This document shows positions 7,020 to 15,085 of a DNA stretch of 47,901 nt, in pieces. This DNA is from Archangium sp. GTDB taxonomy: Bacteria; Myxococcota; Myxococcia; Myxococcales; Myxococcaceae. The notes below the pieces were generated by a model. That model was given only the letters and a program-made list of their open reading frames with translations. It did no database searches and had not been told where the DNA came from. Position 1 is the stretch's first letter, and every line of letters starts with the position of its first letter. The stretch is taken from NCBI GenBank assembly GCA_016792935.1, contig JAEUJS010000675.1, positions 1 through 47,901 on the forward strand. Reading direction: 5' to 3'. The position numbers and the translations under genes are program-made.

Positions 7020-7138
7020 ACAGCCTCGAGGTCGAAGGTGGTGCGGGAGTCGTGAGCGGCGGCAAACGGCGCGCGTGCCTCTCGAGCATCGGGCGAATTG
7101 ATCTCAGTTCACCGAAGCGAGACCCGGGTGGCTCCTGA

Positions 7139-7249
7139 GGGTACCTGGAAGTACCGCGAGGAGACTTACGCCCAGGGGCGCGTGCGAACTTTGGGTAGTT
7201 GGGACTACCCGAAATCGTCCAGCGCCCCTGCCGAGTGGCGGAGCACTCG
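7139..7249 (+). ncRNA. Candidate structured RNA or DNA element with nested perfect stems
   Basis: Four helices in 110 nt: GGTAC/GTACC (7140-7144 with 7151-7155); an outer 9-bp stem CAGGGGCGC/GCGCCCCTG (7173-7181 with 7222-7230) that encloses an inner 7-bp stem GGGTAGT/ACTACCC with a TGGG loop (7193-7199 with 7204-7210); and CGAGTG/CACTCG (7232-7237 with 7244-7249). All are perfect Watson-Crick. The strand is a guess, since the neighbours on both sides are plus-strand genes. It may be a small RNA, a cis-regulatory leader 300 nt ahead of the lipoprotein gene, or a structured repeat. It matches no riboswitch I know. Confidence 0.45.
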
Positions 7250-7402
7250 TCACTCGCGCGACCGGTCCGAGGTCGAGGGGCACGGTCGTGTCGAGGCTTC
7301 GCGCGCAAGAGTCACGCACACCACCTGAGAGCTTGCTGCGCCCGGCCTCGTCGCCGCGTCAGCGCGCTCCTCCCAGCACCGCGAACCCGCGCGTGGCCGC
7401 AC

Positions 7403-7441
7403 TCCCTCACCCCAACCCTCTCCCGCAAGCGCGGGAGAGGG
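7403..7441. repeat. Palindromic repeat family A, inverted orientation
   Basis: TCCCTCACCCCAACCCTCTC followed by a hairpin whose arms are CCCTCTCCCGC and GCGGGAGAGGG, 100 nt upstream of the hydrolase lipoprotein start. Same family as 6292-6327, read on the other strand. Confidence 0.85.
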
Positions 7442-7542
7442 TGCGTTCCGCGAACGCGCTCGGTGCAGGCGAACTCCCAACCCACTCCCGCCCGTCACCG
7501 CGGGGCGACACCCCGCATCGACTCGCTCGCAGAGCGGATACT

Positions 7543-9399
7543 GTGCACCGCGTGAAGCAGCTCTTCGTACCAGTCCTCCTCCTCGCGGCCGCGTGCACGC
7601 CACAGCCCACACCCGAACCGCCGCACTTCCTCTGGAGCGAAGACCCGCAGTCGCTCGAAAACCCGTTCCCCGACGAGCGGCTCATCGGCACCGGCGGGCT
7701 CCGACCGCGTTGGTTCCAGCCGTTCCTTCCTGCCAAAGCCGTCACTGCGCGCTCCGCGAGCTACTTCAACAAAATCGGCGCGCAGTTCGCCCGCGAGGTC
7801 ACCGCGACCGGAAGCTTCGGAGCGACGCTCCTCCCGCTCAGCGAAGCGCTCGAGCCCGACAGCCTCATCAACTGCAACTGCGTCGTCCGCATGGTCCGCG
7901 CTGACGACGGCACGTGGCAGGTCCTCGAACGCAACGTCGCCGTCGACCACCCGCGCGACACGCTCGCCAAGCGCGGCTTCGCGTTCACGGAAGGAACCGT
8001 CCCCGAGTTCCTCACCACGCGCCCGACGATTCCGCTCCCCGAGCTGCACGACGGAATGCTCGTGCTCCTCAAAGGGCCGAAGACGAAGACCGGCACGCTG
8101 CTGGGTCGCAGCACCGCGTGGTCCGCGTCGCACTCGATCGAGGCCGCGCTCATCGCCGCCGCGCTGACCGTCAGCCCCGACGACGTCATCTTCATGGTCC
8201 CGCAGCACGCCGGAAACATCACCGCCGCGCCGAAGGCCGTCGCGACCTGGGCCAACGCGAATCCACCGAGCGTCACGATTCCCGCGCACGCCGTCGTCGC
8301 CGACGAGAACAACGGCACTCGCCCTGCCGGGTTGTGGACGCCGACCGACAGCGACTGGTCCGTGATGACGTACTGGCTCGAGCGCCACCCGTTCTCCAGG
8401 CCCGCCTCGCACGTCGGTCGCGTGGTCATCGGAGAGTTCTCTGCGCGTGACCTGCGCGAGAACGGCCTCATCAAGCCCGAGTGGGTCGCCAGCCCCTCGC
8501 TCGCGCCCATCGTGCCGTTGCGTTTCGTGCTCACGCTCCCGAGCGGACCGAAGCCCGCGGGCGGCTGGACCATCGTCATGGGCCAACACGGCGTCAACGC
8601 GCGCAACACGCCGCGCACCGGAGTGCTCGACGCCTACTGCCTCGAGTGGGCCGAGCCGCTCGCCGCGCGCGGACTGGGCTGCATCGGCATCGACGCTCCG
8701 AATCACGGCAGCCGCGGCAACTTCACCGGCTTCTTCACCGTCGACGACCTGCCCGCACTCCGCGACCGCATGCGTGAGATGACGTTCGACTTGCTGCAGG
8801 TCGAGAGCGGCACCCAGCTCATCGACATCGACGCCGACGGCACGCCCGACCTCGCTCCGCGCGTGCGCTACTTCGGCAACTCGATGGGCGCCATCATGGG
8901 CAGCGGCTTCATCCCCGTCAGCAATCGCGTCTCGAGCGCGGTGCTCAACGTGCCCGGAGGCGGACTGTCGAACGTGGTGATGAGCCGCTTCCTGCAAGAC
9001 CTCATCGGCCTGCTCATCGTCGCGCAGACCGACATTCCGTTCGACTCACCGGAATACATCTCGGGCTTCCCGCTCTTCCGCGCCGTCGCGCAGCCGATGT
9101 TCGACCCGGGCGACCCGGTGAACGTCGCGCCCGCGGTGAAGGACGACCTCGCCGTGCTGCTGCAAGCCGGAGTGGGCGACAAGGTCATCCCGCTCGACAC
9201 GAGTTCCGACCTCGCGGGCGCGTTGCGGCTCACGGCTCCGGCCGCGGGGAACAAGCACGCCTTCATGCAAGTCGTCCCGCAGAACTTCGGAGAGGCGGCC
9301 GACTACAACGGCCACAACGTCATCTGGGACATCCCCGTCATTCGCGAGCAGGCGCTGAAGTTCCTCGAAACCGATGGCGCGACGCTGACGACTCCGTAG
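7543..9399 (+). CDS. Lipoprotein alpha/beta hydrolase
   Basis: 618 aa from GTG 7543, with AGAGCGG just upstream; GTG 7552 is an alternative. The signal peptide ends in a lipobox, LLLAAAC. After a ~300-residue unrecognised N-terminal region the alpha/beta-hydrolase core starts at WTIVMGQHGVNARNT. The nucleophile elbow is GNSMG with S447. Likely acid and base are in GVGDKVIPLD and YNGHNVIWD near the C-terminus. DAPNHGSRG precedes the elbow. Architecture resembles surface lipases/esterases of Gram-negatives with an N-terminal accessory domain. Likely outer-membrane attached or surface exposed. Substrate unknown. Confidence 0.78.
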   Translation: MHRVKQLFVPVLLLAAACTPQPTPEPPHFLWSEDPQSLENPFPDERLIGTGGLRPRWFQPFLPAKAVTARSASYFNKIGAQFAREVTATGSFGATLLPLSEALEPDSLINCNCVVRMVRADDGTWQVLERNVAVDHPRDTLAKRGFAFTEGTVPEFLTTRPTIPLPELHDGMLVLLKGPKTKTGTLLGRSTAWSASHSIEAALIAAALTVSPDDVIFMVPQHAGNITAAPKAVATWANANPPSVTIPAHAVVADENNGTRPAGLWTPTDSDWSVMTYWLERHPFSRPASHVGRVVIGEFSARDLRENGLIKPEWVASPSLAPIVPLRFVLTLPSGPKPAGGWTIVMGQHGVNARNTPRTGVLDAYCLEWAEPLAARGLGCIGIDAPNHGSRGNFTGFFTVDDLPALRDRMREMTFDLLQVESGTQLIDIDADGTPDLAPRVRYFGNSMGAIMGSGFIPVSNRVSSAVLNVPGGGLSNVVMSRFLQDLIGLLIVAQTDIPFDSPEYISGFPLFRAVAQPMFDPGDPVNVAPAVKDDLAVLLQAGVGDKVIPLDTSSDLAGALRLTAPAAGNKHAFMQVVPQNFGEAADYNGHNVIWDIPVIREQALKFLETDGATLTTP

Positions 9400-9430
9400 A
9401 GCTCCGCGCTCCGGGGTCGGCATGACGCGA

Positions 9431-9453
9431 GATGGCAACTCCGAGTTGCCATC
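9431..9453. terminator. Bidirectional hairpin between convergent genes
   Basis: GATGGCAACT and AGTTGCCATC form a perfect 10-bp stem around CCG, midway between the stops of the hydrolase (9399) and the minus-strand gene (9459). No T-tract follows on either side, but position and stem quality suit a transcription end for both genes. Confidence 0.6.
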
Positions 9454-9458
9454 TGAAC

Positions 9459-10568
9459 TCAGAGCAGCGCCTTCGCGAGCGCGGCGTCTTCCTCGCCCGA
9501 CTTCGCCCACGTCGAGACCAGCGGCTTCACCCAGTCGCGCTGCGCTTCGAGCCACGCCTGCGCTTCCTTGATGACCTTCGACCTGGCGTGCGTGAGCCGC
9601 AACACGCACCGCGCTGCGCCGGGAGACCGGAAATCGACGTACGACTCGAGCGCCTCCTTCTGCCTGGTGCCCGGGTACTGCATGACCACCTTCAGCTCCG
9701 TCTCGAAGATGCGGTCGCCACCGAGGAAGAACAGCCGCGCGGGTGAGGGGCCGTTCATCATGTTCTGCACCTTGAACTTGAAGGCGGTCCACAGCGCGGC
9801 GAACTGGTCGCAGACGAAGTCGGCGTCGCGGGGCTCGAGAAAGAGGAGGTCGCCCACGCTTGCGGGGTCGTTGGCTCCGGTCTCGTGCCGGCGGAGGTAC
9901 GACTTGAAGATGGGGCTGTACTTGTACCCGTCCTCCGCGATGCCCTGCTTCCCGTTGAGGAGAATGTTGAGGCCGATCGACCCCTGCGTTCCATCGATCT
10001 TCTCGTACAGCTTCTCGACGCGTTTACGCGCGGCTTCGGCGTCTTTCACCTTCGAGCGCAGCAGCATTCCGTAGAGCGGATACGAGAGCGCGGGCGCCGA
10101 GCCGTTCTGCCACGTCTGCTTCTTCATCGCCTCGAGGCCGTCGAGGTACGCCGGCAGCGCGACGCCGGTGCCGACCATCGCTTCGATGGCGCGCGTGATG
10201 ACGCCGCCGCGGATCAGCCTCTCGCCGCCTTCGCGGAGGAAGGTGCGGGCCTCGTCATCGGTGAGCGGATCGGGATTGGCTTGTGGAACGACCGGCTCGT
10301 TCCACACCGCGCGCTTCTGGCGGACTTCGGCGATCACCACGTTGCGCGGGAGGGCGTTGAAGGCCCATTTGATTTTCTTCCCCGGCGCGATGTCGGGCAG
10401 CAGCGTCGTCGGCGCAAAGCCAGAGCCGCGCCCGAGCGCGTATTCGAGGTCGAGCTGTGGCGTCAGCGCGAAGCCTGGGCGCACGAACTTCGCTCCCCAC
10501 GCGTCTTTGCCGTTCTCGTAGCCACGGTTGGGAAATGGAACCGCGGGCGCCTTCTTCTTCGCAGCCAT
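9459..10568 (-). CDS. Conserved-looking hypothetical protein, 369 aa
   Basis: No family recognised. It starts MAAKKKAPAVPFPN and has no signal peptide or membrane segment. It is a soluble mixed alpha/beta protein with several charged helices (for example AEAARKRVEKLYEKID) and a conserved-looking centre around LLNGKQGIAEDGYKY. Its ATG overlaps the stop of the upstream lipoprotein gene in an ATGA tetranucleotide, so the two are translationally coupled and probably act together. Confidence 0.75.
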   Translation of the reverse strand: MAAKKKAPAVPFPNRGYENGKDAWGAKFVRPGFALTPQLDLEYALGRGSGFAPTTLLPDIAPGKKIKWAFNALPRNVVIAEVRQKRAVWNEPVVPQANPDPLTDDEARTFLREGGERLIRGGVITRAIEAMVGTGVALPAYLDGLEAMKKQTWQNGSAPALSYPLYGMLLRSKVKDAEAARKRVEKLYEKIDGTQGSIGLNILLNGKQGIAEDGYKYSPIFKSYLRRHETGANDPASVGDLLFLEPRDADFVCDQFAALWTAFKFKVQNMMNGPSPARLFFLGGDRIFETELKVVMQYPGTRQKEALESYVDFRSPGAARCVLRLTHARSKVIKEAQAWLEAQRDWVKPLVSTWAKSGEEDAALAKALL

Positions 10569-11302
10569 CAGGGCATCACTCCGGGGATGTTCTTCTTCGC
10601 CTCGGCGCGCAGCGCGTCGAAGGTGGTGGACTCCAGATTGCCGATGAGGCGCTGCACGTGGTTCTGGTCTCCATCGAGCAGCGAGACGCGCGAGTCGTTG
10701 GTGGCGGCGACCATGAAGCCTCCGAGCAGCTGCGCGTTCGCGATGTCGAACACCAACACGTCAGCGCGGTACTTCCCCGGGGCGAATTGCTTCGTCTCGA
10801 GCTGCAACATCGGCCGCAGGTATTCACGCGTGGCGATGACCAGCGCGTATTTCACGTTGCTGCACGCTCCGAGGTAGCTGCTCGCCACGCTCGGAGCGAC
10901 GCGCGTCACCTTGTCGTTGAAGAGGTGCTGGCTGCTGAGCAGCGACGCGCACTGGAGCAACGGCAACGAATCGATGGTGCGCAGCGGCACGTCTTTCGGA
11001 GCGTCCTTCGGCGAGGCGAGGTCTTCGGCGTAGATGAACATCGCGTTCGCGTTGGGGCCGTCGAGCACGATGGGCGTGTTGGCCTTGAAGGTGTTGCTCT
11101 CGAGCGGAGTCAGGTCCTTCACCTTCGCGGCGAGCGGCGTGAGCGCAGCGAATGATTTTTCCACCGCGGGCTTCTGCTTCGCGACGACGTCTTCGACCGA
11201 CTCGCAGCCGATTGCGGTCACAGCGAAAACGCTCAGGGACAGGCAAAGCCCCCTGGGGCGACGCCGTTGGGTAGCGAAAAAGAAGCGCGCGCACGTGGAC
11301 AT
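10568..11302 (-). CDS. Putative lipoprotein, 244 aa, unknown function
   Basis: The signal peptide ends SVFAVTAIGC, a lipobox, giving a small periplasmic or outer-membrane lipoprotein. The mature part starts ESVEDVVAKQKPAVEKSFA (helical) and continues as mixed structure without a known motif. Part of the signal peptide (ATQRRRPRGLC) is encoded by a palindromic repeat (11244-11271) that also sits in the signal peptide of the efflux lipoprotein at 27400. The start codon is only 24 nt from the divergent start at 11327, so promoters must overlap coding sequence. Coupled by ATGA to the 369-aa gene. Confidence 0.75.
   Translation of the reverse strand: MSTCARFFFATQRRRPRGLCLSLSVFAVTAIGCESVEDVVAKQKPAVEKSFAALTPLAAKVKDLTPLESNTFKANTPIVLDGPNANAMFIYAEDLASPKDAPKDVPLRTIDSLPLLQCASLLSSQHLFNDKVTRVAPSVASSYLGACSNVKYALVIATREYLRPMLQLETKQFAPGKYRADVLVFDIANAQLLGGFMVAATNDSRVSLLDGDQNHVQRLIGNLESTTFDALRAEAKKNIPGVMP
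11244..11271. repeat. Repeat family B, copy 1, inside a signal-peptide coding region
   Basis: CAAAGCCCCCTGGGGCGACG followed by CCGTTGGG. The same sequence, with one or two differences, is at 27400-27428. GCCCC/GGGGC forms a short hairpin. Confidence 0.75.
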
Positions 11303-11326
11303 GAAGCGAGGTTACGATCTGCGGCC

Positions 11327-11572
11327 ATGTCCACTGAAGAAGAACTCAAGGCGGAGCTCGCGAAGCTGAAAGCAGAGAATGAGGCGCTCAAGGCGCGCAC
11401 CAGCAAGGGCATCTCGCTCAAGGTGTCCGAGAAGGGCGGGGTGTCGGTGTACGGCATGGGCCGCTTCCCGGTGACGCTCTACAAGGAACAGTGGCTCAAG
11501 CTCATCGAGATGGGCGAAGACATCAAACGCTTCATCGCGGAGAACAACGACAAGCTGAAGGCCAAGGAGTAG
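11327..11572 (+). CDS. Small coiled-coil protein, 81 aa
   Basis: Residues 3-24 (EEELKAELAKLKAENEALKA) are a heptad-type coiled coil. The rest has a beta-hairpin-like VSVYGMGRFPVTLYKEQW and a C-terminal helix. The C-terminal part resembles short conserved proteins of myxobacteria seen from context only; I do not recognise a named family. It lies 7 nt before the SWIM-domain gene. Shine-Dalgarno weak. A DNA- or protein-binding partner role is plausible but unproven. Confidence 0.7.
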   Translation: MSTEEELKAELAKLKAENEALKARTSKGISLKVSEKGGVSVYGMGRFPVTLYKEQWLKLIEMGEDIKRFIAENNDKLKAKE

Positions 11573-11579
11573 CGCTCCC

Positions 11580-12023
11580 ATGCAAACGGTTCCGCTCACC
11601 AGCGTCCTTCATCGCGACACGCTCGAGATGATCGTCGGCGGTCGTACCTTCGCGCGCGGTCAGGAGTGTTTCTCCGAAGCCCGCGTGTTGGGCGTGCAGT
11701 CGCAGGGTGGTGAGCTCGCGGGCCTGGTGAAGCCACAGGAGACCGGGCGGCCCCCGTATGAAGTGCGCATCTGGGTGCGGGAAGACGGGCTCGCGTTCGA
11801 CTGCACGTGCCCGATGGGGAACAACCGCAACATCTGCAAGCACACCGTCGCGGTCACGCTCGCGCACCTCGAGCAGGAGAAGAAGCGCGCGCAGGCCGAG
11901 ATGTCGCAACTGCGGGACAAGTTGATGGACCTCACGTTGCGGCAGCTGCTCGATGGTTTGCTCGAGCGCGCACGCACGGAGCCCGCGGTGCTCGCTGCGT
12001 TGACCGAGCTCACCGACGAGTGA
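11580..12023 (+). CDS. SWIM zinc-finger protein, 147 aa
   Basis: SWIM domain with C75-x-C77 ... C86-x-H88 in FDCTCPMGNNRNICKH, a zinc site that binds DNA or protein. The N-terminal half (GGRTFARGQECFSEARV) is the usual lead-in to SWIM domains. The C-terminal third is a long charged helix, EQEKKRAQAEMSQLRDKL. In bacteria stand-alone SWIM proteins often sit beside SNF2 helicases; none is present here. It starts 7 nt after the coiled-coil gene and ends 3 nt before the next start. Confidence 0.82.
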   Translation: MQTVPLTSVLHRDTLEMIVGGRTFARGQECFSEARVLGVQSQGGELAGLVKPQETGRPPYEVRIWVREDGLAFDCTCPMGNNRNICKHTVAVTLAHLEQEKKRAQAEMSQLRDKLMDLTLRQLLDGLLERARTEPAVLAALTELTDE

Positions 12024-12026
12024 CGC

Positions 12027-13298
12027 GTGGCTGAACGCCCTCCACGCAAGAAGCCGCGCGACGAACCGTCTTTGGACTCCGCGCCGCGCGCTCGCCGTCC
12101 AGTTCGTCCGCGTCGCGGTGGTGATGCGACCGCCCCCGGAGAACTCTCGAGCGCGACGAAGAAGAAGGTGAAGGTCGTCGTCGCGGTCCTGCTCGGGCTC
12201 TTCGTGATGGTCTTCATCACGCGCGTCATCGGCAACTTGAAGCCGCGCATGAGCGGCGATGTCGCCGGCACGTCAGACGCCGCAGGCCTCTTCGCCGAGG
12301 CGAAGGCGCTCATTCGGCAGGGCAAGTGGGCGGCGGCGAAGGCAAAGCTCGAGGCCGTTCGTGAAGAAGACGACGACTACGAGCCGCGCCAAATCGAGAA
12401 CTACCTGAAGGTCGCAGAGGAAGAGCTGCCCAACGAAGAGCGCTTCGCCGCCATCACCGACGCGCTCGAGAAGAACGAGCTCTCTCGCGCCAAGTCGGTG
12501 CTCGGGCAGGTGAAGACCACTACGCAAGACAAGGCGTTGTCCGCCGCGAAGGATGCACTCGCGCAGCGCATCGAGGCGCGTCGGGCGGAGGCGCGCACGC
12601 TGCTCTCGTCGCAGCAGTGGGAACCGTTGCTCGCGCTGAGTACCGACTTGCTCGGCGCGATGCCGGGAGACCGCGACGCGTCGGAATGGAAGCAGCAGGC
12701 CGAGCAGGCCATCGCGCGCGGGAAGAAGGGCCCGACGAAGGTCATCTCGGCCGACACGCCGTGGCTCGAGGCCCAGCAGCGCTTCAAGAGCGGTGATGTG
12801 AGCGGTGCGCGTTCACTCGCGAAGGCGTGCTCGAAGAAATACGCGAAGTGCCGCGACTTTCAGAACGGCCTCGACGTGTTCGAAGCGAAGACCGCGCGGC
12901 TCGAGGCGTTGAGCGATGGCGACCTCCTCCTGATGTTCAAGCTCGACCGCGAGCTGGCGGGTGGCACGTCGAGTCAGACCAGTCAGCAGCTCCGAGCACG
13001 TGTCGCCGAGCGCTACTTCCTCAAGGCCAGCAGCGCGAAGACGAGTGGCTCGTGGGTGAAGGCGCTCGAGTACGCCGGTGTCGCGCTCGATGCTGATCCG
13101 CAGCACGCTGGCTCGAAGGCGCTCGTCGTCGAGGGCAGGAGCAAGGCGACCGAGCTCTATCTCCGTGGCTATCAGCTCCGAGAGACGGACCCGCCCGAGG
13201 CGGTGCGGTTGTTCAAAGAAGTGCTGACGATGACGCTGCCCACCGACGAGAACCACATCAAGGCCAGGGGCTTCATCGAGCGTCTCGAGGCGCGCTGA
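12027..13298 (+). CDS. Single-pass membrane protein with TPR-like repeats, 423 aa
   Basis: GTG start 3 nt after the SWIM stop. A basic, Pro/Arg-rich cytoplasmic N-terminus (about 45 residues) is followed by one transmembrane helix (VKVVVAVLLGLFVMVFITRV, about 49-68). A long helical region then resembles degenerate TPR repeats (for example GKWAAAKAKLEAVREED). The protein would expose the repeat region to the periplasm. No named family. Operon order suggests a functional link with the SWIM and coiled-coil proteins. Confidence 0.72.
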   Translation: MAERPPRKKPRDEPSLDSAPRARRPVRPRRGGDATAPGELSSATKKKVKVVVAVLLGLFVMVFITRVIGNLKPRMSGDVAGTSDAAGLFAEAKALIRQGKWAAAKAKLEAVREEDDDYEPRQIENYLKVAEEELPNEERFAAITDALEKNELSRAKSVLGQVKTTTQDKALSAAKDALAQRIEARRAEARTLLSSQQWEPLLALSTDLLGAMPGDRDASEWKQQAEQAIARGKKGPTKVISADTPWLEAQQRFKSGDVSGARSLAKACSKKYAKCRDFQNGLDVFEAKTARLEALSDGDLLLMFKLDRELAGGTSSQTSQQLRARVAERYFLKASSAKTSGSWVKALEYAGVALDADPQHAGSKALVVEGRSKATELYLRGYQLRETDPPEAVRLFKEVLTMTLPTDENHIKARGFIERLEAR

Positions 13299-13376
13299 GA
13301 CGACAGCTGGACGAATAGACATTCAGCCTGGCCGGGTTTCTGACGTCGCGTTCGGGGCTGGTAGGCTGAGCGTGCG

Positions 13377-14351
13377 ATGATTGTTCAGGTTCACATCAAC
13401 GGGGTTCGCGGACTCCGCAACGCAACGGTTGGCTCACTCTCCCCCATCAGCGTGCTCGTGGGGCGCAACGGGTGTGGGAAGAGCACAGTGCTCGACGTTC
13501 TGTCGGTCGCCGCCTCAGAGAACCCAACGTTCGCTGCCAGTGTCTCGTTTGCTCGACGTTCCGCTGAGGACGGCGTGTCGGCGAGTAAGTGGTTCGTGCA
13601 CTCAGCGATGGATCGCGCAACGATCAAGCTTCGCGCGAGCGAAGGCTCTCGTGATCTTGTCTTCGCTCGCAAGAACGACGATCTGCTCGTTCAGCTTGGG
13701 TCGCACGCAATTGGCCACCTCACAGGCCAACTGGCGGTCAACCACACTGACATCGGTAGCCTGACTCCGAAGCTCGTGACGGACTTGCGCTTTGTCGACA
13801 TGCGCGCTCGATCGCAGACACGCCGACCAGCGCACGACCTCTACAGCGAAGCGAGAACTGCGGGACGAAAGGCCGTCGTCGTCGATCTGATCAGAGGTCT
13901 GTTACCAGACGTCGAGGATCTCGAAATCCTCACCGTCGACAATCGACCGGTCCTGCACCTCAGCTACCAAGACCGAGCCGTGCCCCTTTCACTATCGGGC
14001 GACGGCGTTAGGAACATCGCGCTCCTTTCGTTCGAACTCGGTGTTCGACCGAACTCGCTGATTCTCGTCGAAGAGCCAGAAACACACCTGCACCCCGCCG
14101 CTATGATCTCGGCGGCTGAGGCGATGGTTCGCACAGTCCGACCGCAGTCGAAATCGGAGAATCAACTCGTGCTCGCGACACACAGCCTCGAGTTCATCGA
14201 CGCGCTTGTGCGTTCCGCGCAAAAGCTCGGTGCGCTCGACCTGCTATCGGTGCATCGACTGAGTCTTGAGAATGGGGAACTCAAGGTGAGCAGCCTCACG
14301 GGCGACCTCGTGCTGGACGCGCGTGCTGATGCCGAGCTCGAACTGCGATGA
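13377..14351 (+). CDS. AAA/ABC-type ATPase of a two-gene putative defence module
   Basis: 324 aa. Walker A GRNGCGKST (29-37), ABC-like signature SLSGDGVRN, Walker B LILVEEPETHLHP and switch histidine in LATHSLEF are all present, as in AAA_21/AAA_15 ATPases (OLD, AriA, RloA, RecF-like). It overlaps the next gene by ATGA. Two sampled 60-base stretches have about 58-62% GC, against 73% in one stretch of the gene before, and codons such as TCA, CTA and GGG are commoner, which suggests horizontal acquisition. In related pairs the ATPase senses a phage or DNA trigger and controls a TOPRIM nuclease. Confidence 0.85.
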   Translation: MIVQVHINGVRGLRNATVGSLSPISVLVGRNGCGKSTVLDVLSVAASENPTFAASVSFARRSAEDGVSASKWFVHSAMDRATIKLRASEGSRDLVFARKNDDLLVQLGSHAIGHLTGQLAVNHTDIGSLTPKLVTDLRFVDMRARSQTRRPAHDLYSEARTAGRKAVVVDLIRGLLPDVEDLEILTVDNRPVLHLSYQDRAVPLSLSGDGVRNIALLSFELGVRPNSLILVEEPETHLHPAAMISAAEAMVRTVRPQSKSENQLVLATHSLEFIDALVRSAQKLGALDLLSVHRLSLENGELKVSSLTGDLVLDARADAELELR

Positions 14352-15085
14352 GCGCAACACAGCGTGTCGTGATCATCGAGGGGTTCACTGATCGCGCCTT
14401 CGTGACGGGAATTCTCAAGCGACTTGGATGCGTCTCTCTCGGCGCGAGTGGACAGCCGCCTCCGCTCGATCCGTGGAAAGCCAAGGTGACGGGCGGGCAG
14501 CACGCTTGGGAGTCGTCCACTGGAGCCTTCATCCGCGTCGTGGCTGCAAACAACGACGATCTTGAGAAGCGAGTTCGGGTGTTCGCCGCGACAGCAGCGA
14601 CGACTCCGACCGAGATCCTGCTCGTTGTCCCGGACTCCGATCAGAACCCTGGCGATGCACCACTCCCTGAGCTGCAACGGCGGCTCAATGAGATGAAGAA
14701 GTTCTTCACGGGCGTCGCCGATGTCGGTCCGCGTGCGTTCTCCTCGACAGAAATTGGCCACGTCGCAGCGGGTGTTTGGTCGGAGCAAGAACCGGGTGCA
14801 GATTTGCCGGCGACTCAGACGCTCGAGCGGATGGTCAGTGCGTCGTTTCGCTCAGTTCATCCCGCACGCTTCAGTGAGGTCACGAACTTCCTGACTTCTC
14901 GCACCGCCGCGCCACTGCCGACCGGAAAGGAACAGGCGATGGCTCTGATGGCTGGCTGGTACAGCGACCGATACTCGGAGAGCTTCTTCGAAGCGGTATG
15001 GGAGGACGCAGCGATCGCCACCGATCTCGAGCGTCGCCTACGCGCCACTGGTACTTACGAGGCCTTCGAGCGAATCGCTGCCTGA
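14348..15085 (+). CDS. TOPRIM-like protein, partner of the upstream ATPase
   Basis: 245 aa. TOPRIM signature residues are E11 in VVIIEGFTDRAF and D96-x-D98 in LLVVPDSDQN, as in OLD-family, DUF4435 or DUF3226/4276 nucleases. The C-terminal half is helical, with GKEQAMALMAGWYSD near residue 200. ATGA coupling to the ATPase means a stoichiometric pair. AriA-AriB (PARIS) and RloA-RloB share this gene logic, but both proteins here are shorter than I recall for PARIS. Its 3' end overlaps the convergent amidohydrolase by 48 bp. Confidence 0.75.
   Translation: MSATQRVVIIEGFTDRAFVTGILKRLGCVSLGASGQPPPLDPWKAKVTGGQHAWESSTGAFIRVVAANNDDLEKRVRVFAATAATTPTEILLVVPDSDQNPGDAPLPELQRRLNEMKKFFTGVADVGPRAFSSTEIGHVAAGVWSEQEPGADLPATQTLERMVSASFRSVHPARFSEVTNFLTSRTAAPLPTGKEQAMALMAGWYSDRYSESFFEAVWEDAAIATDLERRLRATGTYEAFERIAA

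Larger units (their letters stand above)
7020..7542. other. 523-bp intergenic region, no gene recognised
   Basis: From 7020 to about 7130 I see nothing clear. 7139-7249 holds nested perfect stems (listed separately). 7403-7441 is a family A palindromic repeat. The remainder, up to the lipoprotein start, should contain its promoter, but no boxes were recognised. Open frames here show no family resemblance. Confidence 0.6.
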
